Assembly (NCBI GenBank): GCA_016210245.1
Contig: JACQUR010000466.1
Coordinates: forward strand, 1 to 7,821
Direction: 5' to 3'
Length of the DNA: 7,821 nt
DNA from: Chloroflexota bacterium
GTDB lineage: Bacteria > Chloroflexota > UBA6077 > JACQUR01
Shown: in pieces, positions 1 to 5,454 of the stretch
How the letters are laid out: every line of letters begins with the position of its first letter
How positions within the stretch are numbered: position 1 is the stretch's first letter
Translations under genes and position numbers: made by a program
The notes under the pieces: generated by a model
Told to the model about the DNA's origin: nothing
The model's database searches: none
The model's input: the letters and a program-made list of their open reading frames with translations, nothing else

Positions 1-1080
1 CGTGTACCCCCGGATCCGCTGCTCATCTGGCTCCACGCCCAGGCCCGGGCCCGTTGGTACGGGGATGGCGCCGTCCGTAGCCAGGATGGGCGGGGCCACA
101 ATGTCGTGGGCGTAGTACTTGTCCGAGCCCGAGATGTCGCCCGGCAGCACGAAGCCAGGCAGACTGCTGATGGCCACGTTGGCCGCCCGCCCGATCCCGT
201 ACTCATGCATGCCTCCACACCACACCGGCACGCCCTTCCGATAGCACAGGTCGTGGACCTTGCGCGCCTCCAGCAGCCCTCCCAGGCGACTGACCTTGAT
301 GTTAATGATCCGGCAGCTCCCCAGCTCCAGCGCCCGGCGCGCGTCCTCGGCCGAGTGGATGCTCTCGTCCAGGCAGATGGGGGTGCGCAACGCGCGCTGC
401 AGGCGCGCGTGGTCCACGATGTCGTCGTAGGCCAGCGGCTGCTCGATCATCATCAGGCCGAAGGCATCCAGCTCCTTGAGCCTGGGCAGGTCCTGCAGGC
501 CGTAGGCGGAGTTGGCGTCGACCATGAGTGGCAGCTCCGGGTAACGCTCGCGCACCCGGGCCACCACCGGCACGTCCTTGCCCGGGGCGATCTTCAGCTT
601 GACCCGGCGATAGCCCTGGGCCACGAACTGGTCGACCAGCTCGAGCAGTCGGTCCGGGTCCGCCTCGATGCCCAGGCTCACCCCGGAGTGGATCTCTGCC
701 CGAGTGCCGCCCAGCAGGGCGTGGAGCGGGCGGCCCTGCGCCCGGGCCAGCAGGTCCCAGCAGGCCATCTCCAGCCCTGATTTGGCGAAGTGGTGGCCCT
801 TCACCCGGGCGTAGCGCGCCACGAGCTCCGCGATAGACTCCCAGGGCTGGCCCAGCACGCTCGGGGCCAGGAAGTCGCGGAGCACGTGCCAGCAGGTCTC
901 GGTGGTCTCGGGGCAATAGTAGGGATCGGACGAGCTGGGGCACTCGCCCCAGCCAACAAGCCCCTCGGCATGGACCTTCACCAGCACGTGCTCGCGGTAC
1001 GTCTTGCGACTCGAGCTGGTCTCGAAGGGACGCAGGAGGTCGATCTTCAGGTGCAGCAGCTCCAGCCGCTCAATCCGCAT
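1..1080 (-). CDS. menC: o-succinylbenzoate synthase / N-succinylamino acid racemase (3' end cut by window)
   Basis: Enolase-superfamily enzyme (MLE subgroup). OSBS dehydrates SHCHC to o-succinylbenzoate in menaquinone synthesis; NSAR/OSBS members also racemise N-succinylamino acids. The frame is open for all 360 codons to the window edge, so the stop is missing; related enzymes are about 370 aa, so only some ten residues should be absent. Visible catalytic set: KLK at 161-163 (acid/base Lys163), metal ligands Asp188 (VDAN), Glu213 (MIEQPL) and Asp238 (CLDES), and Lys262 in KVSRLGG. GDISGSDKYY at 314-323 is typical of this branch. Numbering is one less than I recall for Amycolatopsis NAAAR/OSBS (K163, D189, E214, D239, K263), so alignment is essentially gap-free to there; Arg265 matches Arg266, which I recall as supporting racemase activity. 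ATG at 1080 overlaps the end of the GNAT gene by 11 nt, implying coupled translation. Identity of the branch is firm; the physiological reaction is not. Confidence 0.88.
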   Translation of the reverse strand, partial: MRIERLELLHLKIDLLRPFETSSSRKTYREHVLVKVHAEGLVGWGECPSSSDPYYCPETTETCWHVLRDFLAPSVLGQPWESIAELVARYARVKGHHFAKSGLEMACWDLLARAQGRPLHALLGGTRAEIHSGVSLGIEADPDRLLELVDQFVAQGYRRVKLKIAPGKDVPVVARVRERYPELPLMVDANSAYGLQDLPRLKELDAFGLMMIEQPLAYDDIVDHARLQRALRTPICLDESIHSAEDARRALELGSCRIINIKVSRLGGLLEARKVHDLCYRKGVPVWCGGMHEYGIGRAANVAISSLPGFVLPGDISGSDKYYAHDIVAPPILATDGAIPVPTGPGLGVEPDEQRIRGYT

Positions 1081-2116
1081 CGCGCTCTTCCCGCTCCAGC
1101 ACGTACCAGCACCGTCCGGCCTCAGCGCAGCGGCCGAAGCCCGCGGCCACGTAGCCGCGCGCGAACGTCTCCAGGAAGGCCTCTCGCACTCGCTGCTGCC
1201 AGAGCGCGGCCAGGTCCGGGCGCTGGCGTTTCAGTTCCTGGATGTTGGGCGGGATGTCCAGTTCCAGCCGCTCGCCCGCGGGCTGGGTGCCCCGCTCGGG
1301 GCGATAATGGGCCCCATCGGGCTGCAGTCGGATTTCGGATTTCGGATTTCGGATTTCGGGTTTCCGCTCGGGGCGGTAGTAGGCCCCGTCGGGCTGCAGG
1401 CCCAGCAGCGGCCGCCCGGGCCGGGCTGGCGCGGGCGGGGGCGCGTCGACGGGCCACTCGGCAATCAGCCGATCGGTGGCCAGGCCGGCGTTGAGAGCGT
1501 CGGTGCGCGAGCCGTACAGGTCTACCTCGTAGCGGCGGCAGCGGGCGCCCAGCCTGGCCAGGTTGAAGGCGGCGTTGCCGGCCTGGAGCGGGTCGAAGGC
1601 CCAGGCCACCAGCTCTAGGCCGCGCTGCCGCGCCTCCGCCCGTTGCGCCTGCTTCAGCAGCAAGCCGGCCCCTCGCCCCTGGTGCTCGGGCAGAACCGCG
1701 GTGAGCTGCGAGTAGAGGCCGAGGGTTGGGCCAACGCGGGCCAGGAAGGCGAAGGAGAAGCCGATCAGCTCGTCGCTCAGGAACGCGCCCAGCACCAGCC
1801 CGCCGTGCTTGTGGACCGACACCAGCAGCGAGACGGGCATCACGTAGCCGTCCTCGCTGATGCCCCACGCGCGCCGCTGAATCTCCTGGCAGCGGCGGTA
1901 CTCCTCCACCGCGTCCAGCGGGCGAACGTCCGGCTCGGAGTGCTGAGTCCTGAGTCCTGAGTCCTGAGTGCTGAGTACTGAGTGAGGGGCCCCAGCGCGG
2001 GAAGGGAACCGGCTGGGGCGCACCTCCCCTGCGCCAGCGCCATCTTCCGGCGTTGCTCGCACGAGTCGGCCGCCCCGGGCGAGGTAGATCAGGGAGCTGC
2101 TGCTCGAGCTAGGCAT
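1070..2116 (-). CDS. GNAT acyltransferase (COG3375-like) carrying two repeat-derived inserts
   Basis: Predicted acyl-CoA-dependent N-acyltransferase, 348 aa. The conserved part begins near residue 62 (DVRPLDAVEEY, EIQRRAWG) and includes the acyl-CoA loop QGRGAG at 146-151 and FDPLQAGNAAFNLARLGA at 175-191, which I recognise from the COG3375 family. Partners of NSAR/OSBS enzymes in this family have been linked to amino-acid N-succinylation; here that is inferred from the overlap with menC. Residues 46-60 are translated from a TGAGTCC-type heptamer array. Residues 252-263 (KPEIRNPKSEIR) come from another heptamer array and lie between two near-identical 12-residue copies (240-251 and 264-275). 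Residues 1-60 do not look like family sequence. ATG 2116 overlaps the stop of the SIS gene by 8 nt with no clear Shine-Dalgarno; GTG codons at 2062 and 2023 are alternative starts. The frame is intact, so the gene is probably functional. Confidence 0.82.
   Translation of the reverse strand: MPSSSSSSLIYLARGGRLVRATPEDGAGAGEVRPSRFPSRAGAPHSVLSTQDSGLRTQHSEPDVRPLDAVEEYRRCQEIQRRAWGISEDGYVMPVSLLVSVHKHGGLVLGAFLSDELIGFSFAFLARVGPTLGLYSQLTAVLPEHQGRGAGLLLKQAQRAEARQRGLELVAWAFDPLQAGNAAFNLARLGARCRRYEVDLYGSRTDALNAGLATDRLIAEWPVDAPPPAPARPGRPLLGLQPDGAYYRPERKPEIRNPKSEIRLQPDGAHYRPERGTQPAGERLELDIPPNIQELKRQRPDLAALWQQRVREAFLETFARGYVAAGFGRCAEAGRCWYVLEREERDAD
1292..1399. repeat. Duplicated 36-nt gene segment flanking a heptamer array
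   Basis: Two 36-nt copies (1292-1327 and 1364-1399) differ at 4 positions and flank 36 nt made of one base plus five 7-nt units CGGATTT (1329-1363; the last is CGGGTTT). The period of the duplication is 72 nt, so the GNAT frame is kept. The encoded peptides are LQPDGAYYRPER, KPEIRNPKSEIR and LQPDGAHYRPER. Confidence 0.9.
1937..1985. repeat. TGAGTCC-type heptamer array at the GNAT 5' end
   Basis: Seven consecutive 7-nt units: GGAGTGC, then TGAGTCC three times, TGAGTGC, TGAGTAC and TGAGTGA. It lies in the poorly conserved first 60 codons of the GNAT frame, translated on the minus strand as SVLSTQDSGLRTQHS. The array is stop-free on the gene strand, whereas TGA occurs in its complement. Confidence 0.9.
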
Positions 2117-2735
2117 GGCCGTTCAGCTCGACCGGCTGCAACTGGAGGGTCCGCCGCAGGGCGGCGGTCAGGGCATGTCCGATGGCCGAGTGCGCGTCCT
2201 CGACCAGCCCGTAGTCGTTGACCGGGACGTGCAGGGCGACCTCGACGAGCTGGCGAGCAGCGCCCCCGTCGAAGCCGAGCAGGCCGATCGTCCGCGCCCC
2301 GCTCGCCGCCGCAGCTCTGAGGCCGGCCAGGATGTTGGGCGAGTTGCCGCTGGCGCTGATGGCGATCACGATGTCGCCCGGCTCGACCAGGGCTGCCAGT
2401 GGTTCGGCAAAGACGCGCTCGTAGGCCGTATCGTTCGCCCAGGCGGTCAGCGTGGGGACGCTATCGGCGAGTGCGAACGCGCGCAGCGGCCGCTGCCCGC
2501 CACCTCGGGCAGTCTTGGCCAGGTCCACGGCGAAGTGGCTCGCTGTTGCGGCGCTGCCGCCGTTGCCAATGAGGTAGACACGGCGTCCCGTCGCCCGCGC
2601 CTGGAGCAGCAGCTCGAGGGCGCGCGCCAGCGGCTGGCGCGGCACCAGACTGAGCACGCCGGCGAGGGTGGCCAGGTAGTCGGTCGCGACCGTGTGCGAG
2701 TTGTTGGCCGACATATCGAGCATCGTGTTACCCAT
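2109..2735 (-). CDS. SIS-domain protein, phosphoheptose isomerase (GmhA)-like
   Basis: A 208-aa single-domain SIS protein, the usual size of sedoheptulose 7-phosphate isomerases (GmhA), which start ADP- or GDP-heptose synthesis for surface polysaccharides. Seen: the sugar-phosphate loop NGGSAATASHF at 58-68, the second phosphate loop SASGNSPN at 127-134, and the C-terminal helix VEDAHSAIGHAL at 178-189 whose last His (187) matches the catalytic His of GmhA. By my alignment the catalytic Glu of E. coli GmhA (Glu65) is Asp71 here (HFAVD), and the Gln at the C-terminal site is Glu179. It may therefore be a sister family with another sugar phosphate. ATG 2735 was chosen over a TTG one codon upstream; neither has a good ribosome site. 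It is the first of three overlapping genes (SIS, GNAT, menC). Its cytosolic role may belong with the polysaccharide genes upstream, with the downstream pair, or with neither. Confidence 0.83.
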   Translation of the reverse strand: MGNTMLDMSANNSHTVATDYLATLAGVLSLVPRQPLARALELLLQARATGRRVYLIGNGGSAATASHFAVDLAKTARGGGQRPLRAFALADSVPTLTAWANDTAYERVFAEPLAALVEPGDIVIAISASGNSPNILAGLRAAAASGARTIGLLGFDGGAARQLVEVALHVPVNDYGLVEDAHSAIGHALTAALRRTLQLQPVELNGHA

Positions 2736-3031
2736 CAATCAAGCAAGTGTAGGAGCTGCGGCCGTGGTCCAGATAAGGGAGGCAGGACACGGGAGTGGCA
2801 AATCTCGCGCTGCGTGCTCGCCTCGAGCAGGAGGTCGATCGGTCGGTCGCCCGGCCGGTGGTGACAGGTCCATGCACAACACACGCTACCGCCATTCCGG
2901 CACGCTTGCCTTGCCACGGGGGCGATGTGCCAGTGTAGAAACATCTTCGATTCCCCGCCACCCACCAGGAGCGATCGAGCGTCGCCCTGCAGAGCTGTTC
3001 CGCAGGCCGCGTCCGTTCGTGGCCCTTGTGC
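2736..3031. other. 296-base gap between the BY-kinase and SIS genes
   Basis: No convincing gene is visible: open frames here are short, lack recognisable motifs, and mostly run into neighbours. On the minus strand a weak promoter-like pair, TTGCCA (2801-2796) and CTTATC (2777-2772) with 18-nt spacing, could start the SIS-GNAT-menC transcript about 30 bases before the SIS start, but the -10 match is poor. No strong hairpin with a T-run follows the kinase stop, so read-through from the kinase is possible. A short stretch of GGTC/GATC tetramers (about 2836-2849) is the only repeat. Confidence 0.4.
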
Positions 3032-4774
3032 CTACATCCCGTCGGTGGCGTGCTTGCCGGCTGCCACGTCGCCCTTGCCGTTCTTCTCGGAGGGTGCCGC
3101 GCTGCTGTAGTAGTACTCGTAGCGCGGGTAGTAGTAGCCGCGCGACTTCTGTTGAAAGCGATTCAGGATCGTCCCCGCCAGGTGGGCGCCCACCTTCTCC
3201 AGCGCCTCGCGGGCGCGGAGCACCGCGCCGCTGCGCGCTCCCCTGGCGTTGATCACCAGCAGCACGCCGTCCACCTGCGAGGCCAGGGCGAGCGGGTCCG
3301 AGACCAGCAGGACCGGCGGGCTGTCCAGGATCACATAGTCCGCCAGTTGAGCGAACTCCTTCAGCCGAGCCGACATGCGCCTGGAGGCCAGCAACTCGGA
3401 CGGGTTGGGCGGGATAGGCCCGCTGGGCAGGACGCGCAGGTTGGGCACCGTGGTGGCCTGCAGGTACTCCTCGGCCGCGCACTCCTGCAGCAGCAGGGTG
3501 GTCAGGCCCGAACGGTTGGGCAGCTCGAACAGTTGGTGGACGGAGGGCCGCCGCAGGTCGGCATCGATCAGCAGCGTGCGGAAACCAGCCTGGGCCAGCG
3601 CCGCGGCCAGGTTGGCCGCCGTGGTCGACTTGCCCTCGCCGGGCCCGGCGCTGGTCATGAGGATGCTTCGCAGCGGCCGTTCCAGGCCCGTGAACTGGAG
3701 GTTGGTCCGCAGGACCCGGTAGGCCTCCACGACTGAGGTGTGGTAGTGGCCGTAGCCGTAGCCATAACCGTAGCCATTGTGGCCGTCGTGCTTGCTGTCG
3801 TGTTTGCCGTTCCCGTTGAGGTGCGCACCACTCTCGCCCGGAGCGTGCTCCGTGCCCACCACCACGCGGCTCTTGAGGTCGCTGGGGAACTGGCCCACCA
3901 GGGCCAGGGTGGGCAGGCGGACGATCTGTGCGACGCGCTCCGGGTCCGACAGCGTGTCGTCCAGGTACTCCAGGAGCACGATGATGCCGAGCCCCAGGAG
4001 CAGCCCCACCACGGCCCCGAGCAGGGTGTTGAGCAGCACGGCTGGCTTGATGGGCGTGGTGGGCAGGCGCGCAGGCTGCGCGACCGTCACGGTATTCAGG
4101 GACCGCGCCTCCGCCACACGGATCTCCTCGTAGCTCCGCAGCAGGTTGGCGTAGGTCTGCTGAAACTCCGCTATCTCCTTCTGGAGGCGGGCGATCTCCG
4201 TCAGGCGCGCCTCGCCCACCTGGCCGGCCGGCGCCGCCTGGCCCTTGAGGTCGTCCAGGGCACGCGTGCGCTGGTCGAGCTCCCGGGCGAGCTGCTCCAC
4301 CTGGCGGCCCAGGTTCTCGCGCGAGGCCTGGAAGCGGCCCTGTTGCGCGGCGCTGTTCTCCTCGATGAACGCCTCAGCGATCGCGTTCGCCAGGTCTGTG
4401 GCCAACTGGGGATCGGTGTGCTCCACGGAAACCTGCAGAAGCTGCGTATCGCGGATGAGCCGCACGTCTGTGTTCCCCATCAGCTCCCGCTGCCCAGGGT
4501 CCAGCCCCAGCTTCGCCGCGGCCCGCTCGAGAATCGGCCACGAGTTGATCAGGTCGGCGTAGGTGCGCGCCAGGCGCTCGGCGCCCAGGATGGCGGTGTA
4601 GGTATCTGTGGCGAGCGGGTTGCTCCCCTGGCTGACCAGCAGCTTGGTGCTGGCCTGGTAGACGGGTGGCTGCACGCGCGAGGCCAGGTAGCTGGCTCCG
4701 GCCGCCAGCCCTGTGCTCAGGATCAACAACCAGGCCCAGTGCCACAGAATGCGGAGATAGCGGCGAAGCTCCAT
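3032..4774 (-). CDS. Wzz-type polysaccharide co-polymerase fused to BY-kinase (tyrosine autokinase)
   Basis: Membrane protein of 580 aa, one-chain type, controlling chain length or export of exopolysaccharide/capsule. Order: short cytoplasmic start; TM1 about 11-31; Wzz domain; charged, probably coiled-coil stretch about 150-225; proline-rich motif PTTPIKP (238-244) leading into TM2 (about 246-268); linker; kinase domain from about 348. Kinase motifs: Walker A SAGPGEGKST (375-384), Walker A' LLIDADLRRP (401-410), Walker B YVILDSPP (480-487). The tail has a seven-tyrosine cluster (547-549, 552, 554-556), the expected autophosphorylation sites. The linker (318-346) is odd: His, Asn and Gly rich with four GY repeats. 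ATG 4774 follows a GCAGGT ribosome site and lies 2 bases after the HTH gene, so they form one operon. No phosphatase or glycosyltransferase lies in the window, so the polysaccharide is unknown. Confidence 0.92.
   Translation of the reverse strand: MELRRYLRILWHWAWLLILSTGLAAGASYLASRVQPPVYQASTKLLVSQGSNPLATDTYTAILGAERLARTYADLINSWPILERAAAKLGLDPGQRELMGNTDVRLIRDTQLLQVSVEHTDPQLATDLANAIAEAFIEENSAAQQGRFQASRENLGRQVEQLARELDQRTRALDDLKGQAAPAGQVGEARLTEIARLQKEIAEFQQTYANLLRSYEEIRVAEARSLNTVTVAQPARLPTTPIKPAVLLNTLLGAVVGLLLGLGIIVLLEYLDDTLSDPERVAQIVRLPTLALVGQFPSDLKSRVVVGTEHAPGESGAHLNGNGKHDSKHDGHNGYGYGYGYGHYHTSVVEAYRVLRTNLQFTGLERPLRSILMTSAGPGEGKSTTAANLAAALAQAGFRTLLIDADLRRPSVHQLFELPNRSGLTTLLLQECAAEEYLQATTVPNLRVLPSGPIPPNPSELLASRRMSARLKEFAQLADYVILDSPPVLLVSDPLALASQVDGVLLVINARGARSGAVLRAREALEKVGAHLAGTILNRFQQKSRGYYYPRYEYYYSSAAPSEKNGKGDVAAGKHATDGM
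3743..3775 (-). repeat. In-frame Gly-Tyr hexanucleotide repeat in the BY-kinase linker
   Basis: Codons 334-344 of the kinase alternate Gly and Tyr (GYGYGYGYGHY) from imperfect 6-nt units of the form GGNTAY. The tract sits between TM2 and the kinase domain, next to a His/Asn/Gly-rich stretch. Third codon bases vary between units, so it is either an old expansion or kept by selection on the peptide. Confidence 0.75.
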
Positions 4775-4776
4775 CG

Positions 4777-5049
4777 TTACCTGCCAAACTCCAGATTATC
4801 CGCCTGGCCAGCGCTCGAGCCGTCAGCAGTCGGGCGGAGGCCCGCGTGATCCAGCAGCCCCTTCAGGTCACCCTTGTAGAACACCCATTTGCGCCCCACC
4901 TTGCGGCCCACCAACCGGCCGCTATACATCAGCCGGTACAGGGTGGTGCGGCTGGTGCGCAGGTATTCCACCGCCTCATTGAAGCTGAGCAGCAGTTCGT
5001 CGTCTCTGATCCGCTCTCGCACGCGCGTCGCCCGATCCAATCCCGGCAC
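4777..5049 (-). CDS. Excisionase-type helix-turn-helix DNA-binding protein
   Basis: Small basic protein, up to 90 aa. Residues 20-65 form a MerR/excisionase-like winged HTH: LLSFNEAVEYLRTSRTTLYR, then the wing LVGRKVGRKWVFYKGDLKGLL. Such single-domain proteins act as local regulators or architectural DNA binders; no recombinase is nearby, so a role in excision is unlikely. Being the first gene of the kinase operon, 2 bases before the kinase start, it probably regulates that operon, perhaps at the dyads around its own promoter. Start choice: an in-frame TGA lies 2 codons upstream of GTG 5049, so only GTG 5049, TTG 5040 or GTG 5022 are open. GAGGAG (5054-5049) lies 8 nt before TTG 5040 and overlaps GTG 5049, so the TTG start (87 aa) may be the true one. 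The tail after residue 70 looks unstructured. Confidence 0.85.
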   Translation of the reverse strand: MPGLDRATRVRERIRDDELLLSFNEAVEYLRTSRTTLYRLMYSGRLVGRKVGRKWVFYKGDLKGLLDHAGLRPTADGSSAGQADNLEFGR

Positions 5050-5054
5050 TCCTC
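5049..5054 (-). promoter_or_regulatory. Ribosome binding site GAGGAG of the HTH gene
   Basis: On the minus strand GAGGAG is followed by 8 nt and then TTG at 5040. It overlaps the GTG at 5049, which would leave no spacing, so it argues for translation starting at TTG 5040. Confidence 0.55.
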
Positions 5055-5077
5055 ACCAGAGGCAGCGTCTGACCCAT

Positions 5078-5154
5078 CGTGGTACACCACGGAGTATCTT
5101 GCTGCATGCCGCGATACACTCGCTCACGCGAGAATAGCACCTGGCGAGCGCCAG
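5078..5154 (-). promoter_or_regulatory. Dyad-rich leader of the HTH / BY-kinase operon
   Basis: Between promoter and gene lie several short inverted repeats: CGTGGT-AC-ACCACG (5078-5091), GTATC/GATAC (5094-5098 with 5113-5117), CTCGC-TCAC-GCGAG (5119-5132) and CTGGCG-AG-CGCCAG (5141-5154, at the start site). The 2-nt centres of the first and last suit protein-binding sites better than RNA hairpins. No known riboswitch or attenuator is recognised. The HTH protein itself is the obvious candidate ligand. Confidence 0.4.
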
Positions 5155-5181
5155 TATACCGGCTGGTCTACCCACCGTCAA
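5153..5181 (-). promoter_or_regulatory. Sigma70-like promoter of the HTH / BY-kinase operon
   Basis: On the minus strand TTGACG (5181-5176) and TATACT (5158-5153) each match 5 of 6 consensus bases and are exactly 17 nt apart. Transcription should begin near 5146, giving a leader of roughly 100 nt. A dyad CTGGCG-AG-CGCCAG (5141-5154) overlaps the -10 box edge and the start site, a natural operator position. Confidence 0.75.
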
Positions 5182-5251
5182 CAGCCTTTGGGCGAGTTTA
5201 GCCCATAAGTACTATGTTTAGTAGGGACTGCACGGCGGCGCGCCGGGAACC

Positions 5252-5275
5252 GGGGTGGGCGGTGAGGGGCGGGGG
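5252..5275 (+). other. Possible G-quadruplex motif
   Basis: Four G-runs (5252-5255, 5257-5259, 5266-5269, 5271-5275) with loops of 1, 6 and 1 nt satisfy the usual G3+N1-7 pattern on the plus strand. It lies between the divergent promoters. Such motifs also arise by chance in GC-rich DNA. Confidence 0.4.
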
Positions 5276-5285
5276 CCAGTCGACC

Positions 5286-5332
5286 CTTCATTATCATTAT
5301 TATTGTTATCATTACCGCAGAGACGCAGAGGC
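5286..5332. repeat. AT-rich block joined to a CGCAGAGA-type repeat
   Basis: Thirty bases of almost pure A/T (5286-5315, many TTAT/CATTAT words) stop abruptly at CCGCAGAGACGCAGAGG (5316-5332), which contains two GCAGAGRCG-like units. I recall CGCAGAGACGCAGAG strings as common dispersed intergenic repeats in Chloroflexota and cyanobacterial genomes. The AT block could also supply -10-like sequences in either direction, though no -35 partner is visible. Confidence 0.55.
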
Positions 5333-5353
5333 GGGGCGAAGCACGGGTCTGTC

Positions 5354-5387
5354 GGTAGGGGTACGGCATACATGCCGTACCCCTACC
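5354..5387. repeat. Perfect 16-bp inverted repeat (dispersed-palindrome type)
   Basis: The arm GGTAGGGGTACGGCAT (5354-5369) and its exact complement (5372-5387) are separated only by AC. As RNA or single-stranded DNA it would fold with a UACA loop. It is followed by TGTTTAAGGTTTT, so it resembles a plus-strand terminator, but no plus-strand gene lies upstream. GTAGGGG...CCCCTAC palindromes are, as I recall, dispersed repeats in Chloroflexota, so a REP-like element is the favoured reading. It ends 15 bases before the kinase -35 box and might also insulate that promoter. Confidence 0.8.
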
Positions 5388-5402
5388 TGTTTAAGGTTTT
5401 CC

Positions 5403-5432
5403 TTGACTCGCCTGGGCAGCGCTCCGTATCCT
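5403..5432 (+). promoter_or_regulatory. Sigma70-like promoter of the histidine kinase operon
   Basis: TTGACT (5403-5408, 5 of 6) and TATCCT (5427-5432, 4 of 6) with an 18-nt spacer. The start would be near 5439, about 16 bases before the kinase ATG, leaving room only for the G-rich ribosome site (5444-5449). Confidence 0.5.
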
Positions 5433-5454
5433 CACTCTGGCTTGGGGGGCCACC

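Larger units (their letters stand above)
5182..5402. other. Intergenic repeat mosaic between divergent operons
   Basis: No gene is supported here. From left to right it holds a TGGGC/GCCCA dyad (5189-5205), a G-run cluster (5252-5275), an AT-rich block (5286-5315), a CGCAGAGA-type repeat (5316-5332) and a perfect palindrome (5354-5387). Base composition changes sharply along the stretch, suggesting that it was assembled from inserted repeats rather than inherited as a single spacer. Confidence 0.6.

Noticed and set aside
302..943. Minus-strand open frame inside menC
   Set aside because: It lies in a different frame of the same strand as the MenC frame, which has the full catalytic set and runs unbroken to the window edge. 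The Pro/Arg/Gly-rich product is a frame-shift artefact.
1937..1985. Pseudogene call for the GNAT because of repeats in its frame
   Set aside because: Both repeat tracts keep the frame, no stop interrupts the conserved domain, and the acyl-CoA loop is intact.
3740..4849. Plus-strand open frame of 369 codons opposite the BY-kinase
   Set aside because: Antisense shadow of the Wzz/BY-kinase; low-complexity Val/Ala/Gln/Arg sequence with no recognisable domain.
4777..5049. Excisionase marking a prophage or integrative element
   Set aside because: No integrase, attachment-site duplication or phage gene is present; this family is also common as an ordinary local regulator, and the gene is in an operon with a polysaccharide kinase.
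5354..5387. Intrinsic terminator
   Set aside because: The stem is followed by a partial T-rich stretch, but no plus-strand gene precedes it, and the minus-strand operon begins far downstream. A dispersed palindrome is more likely.
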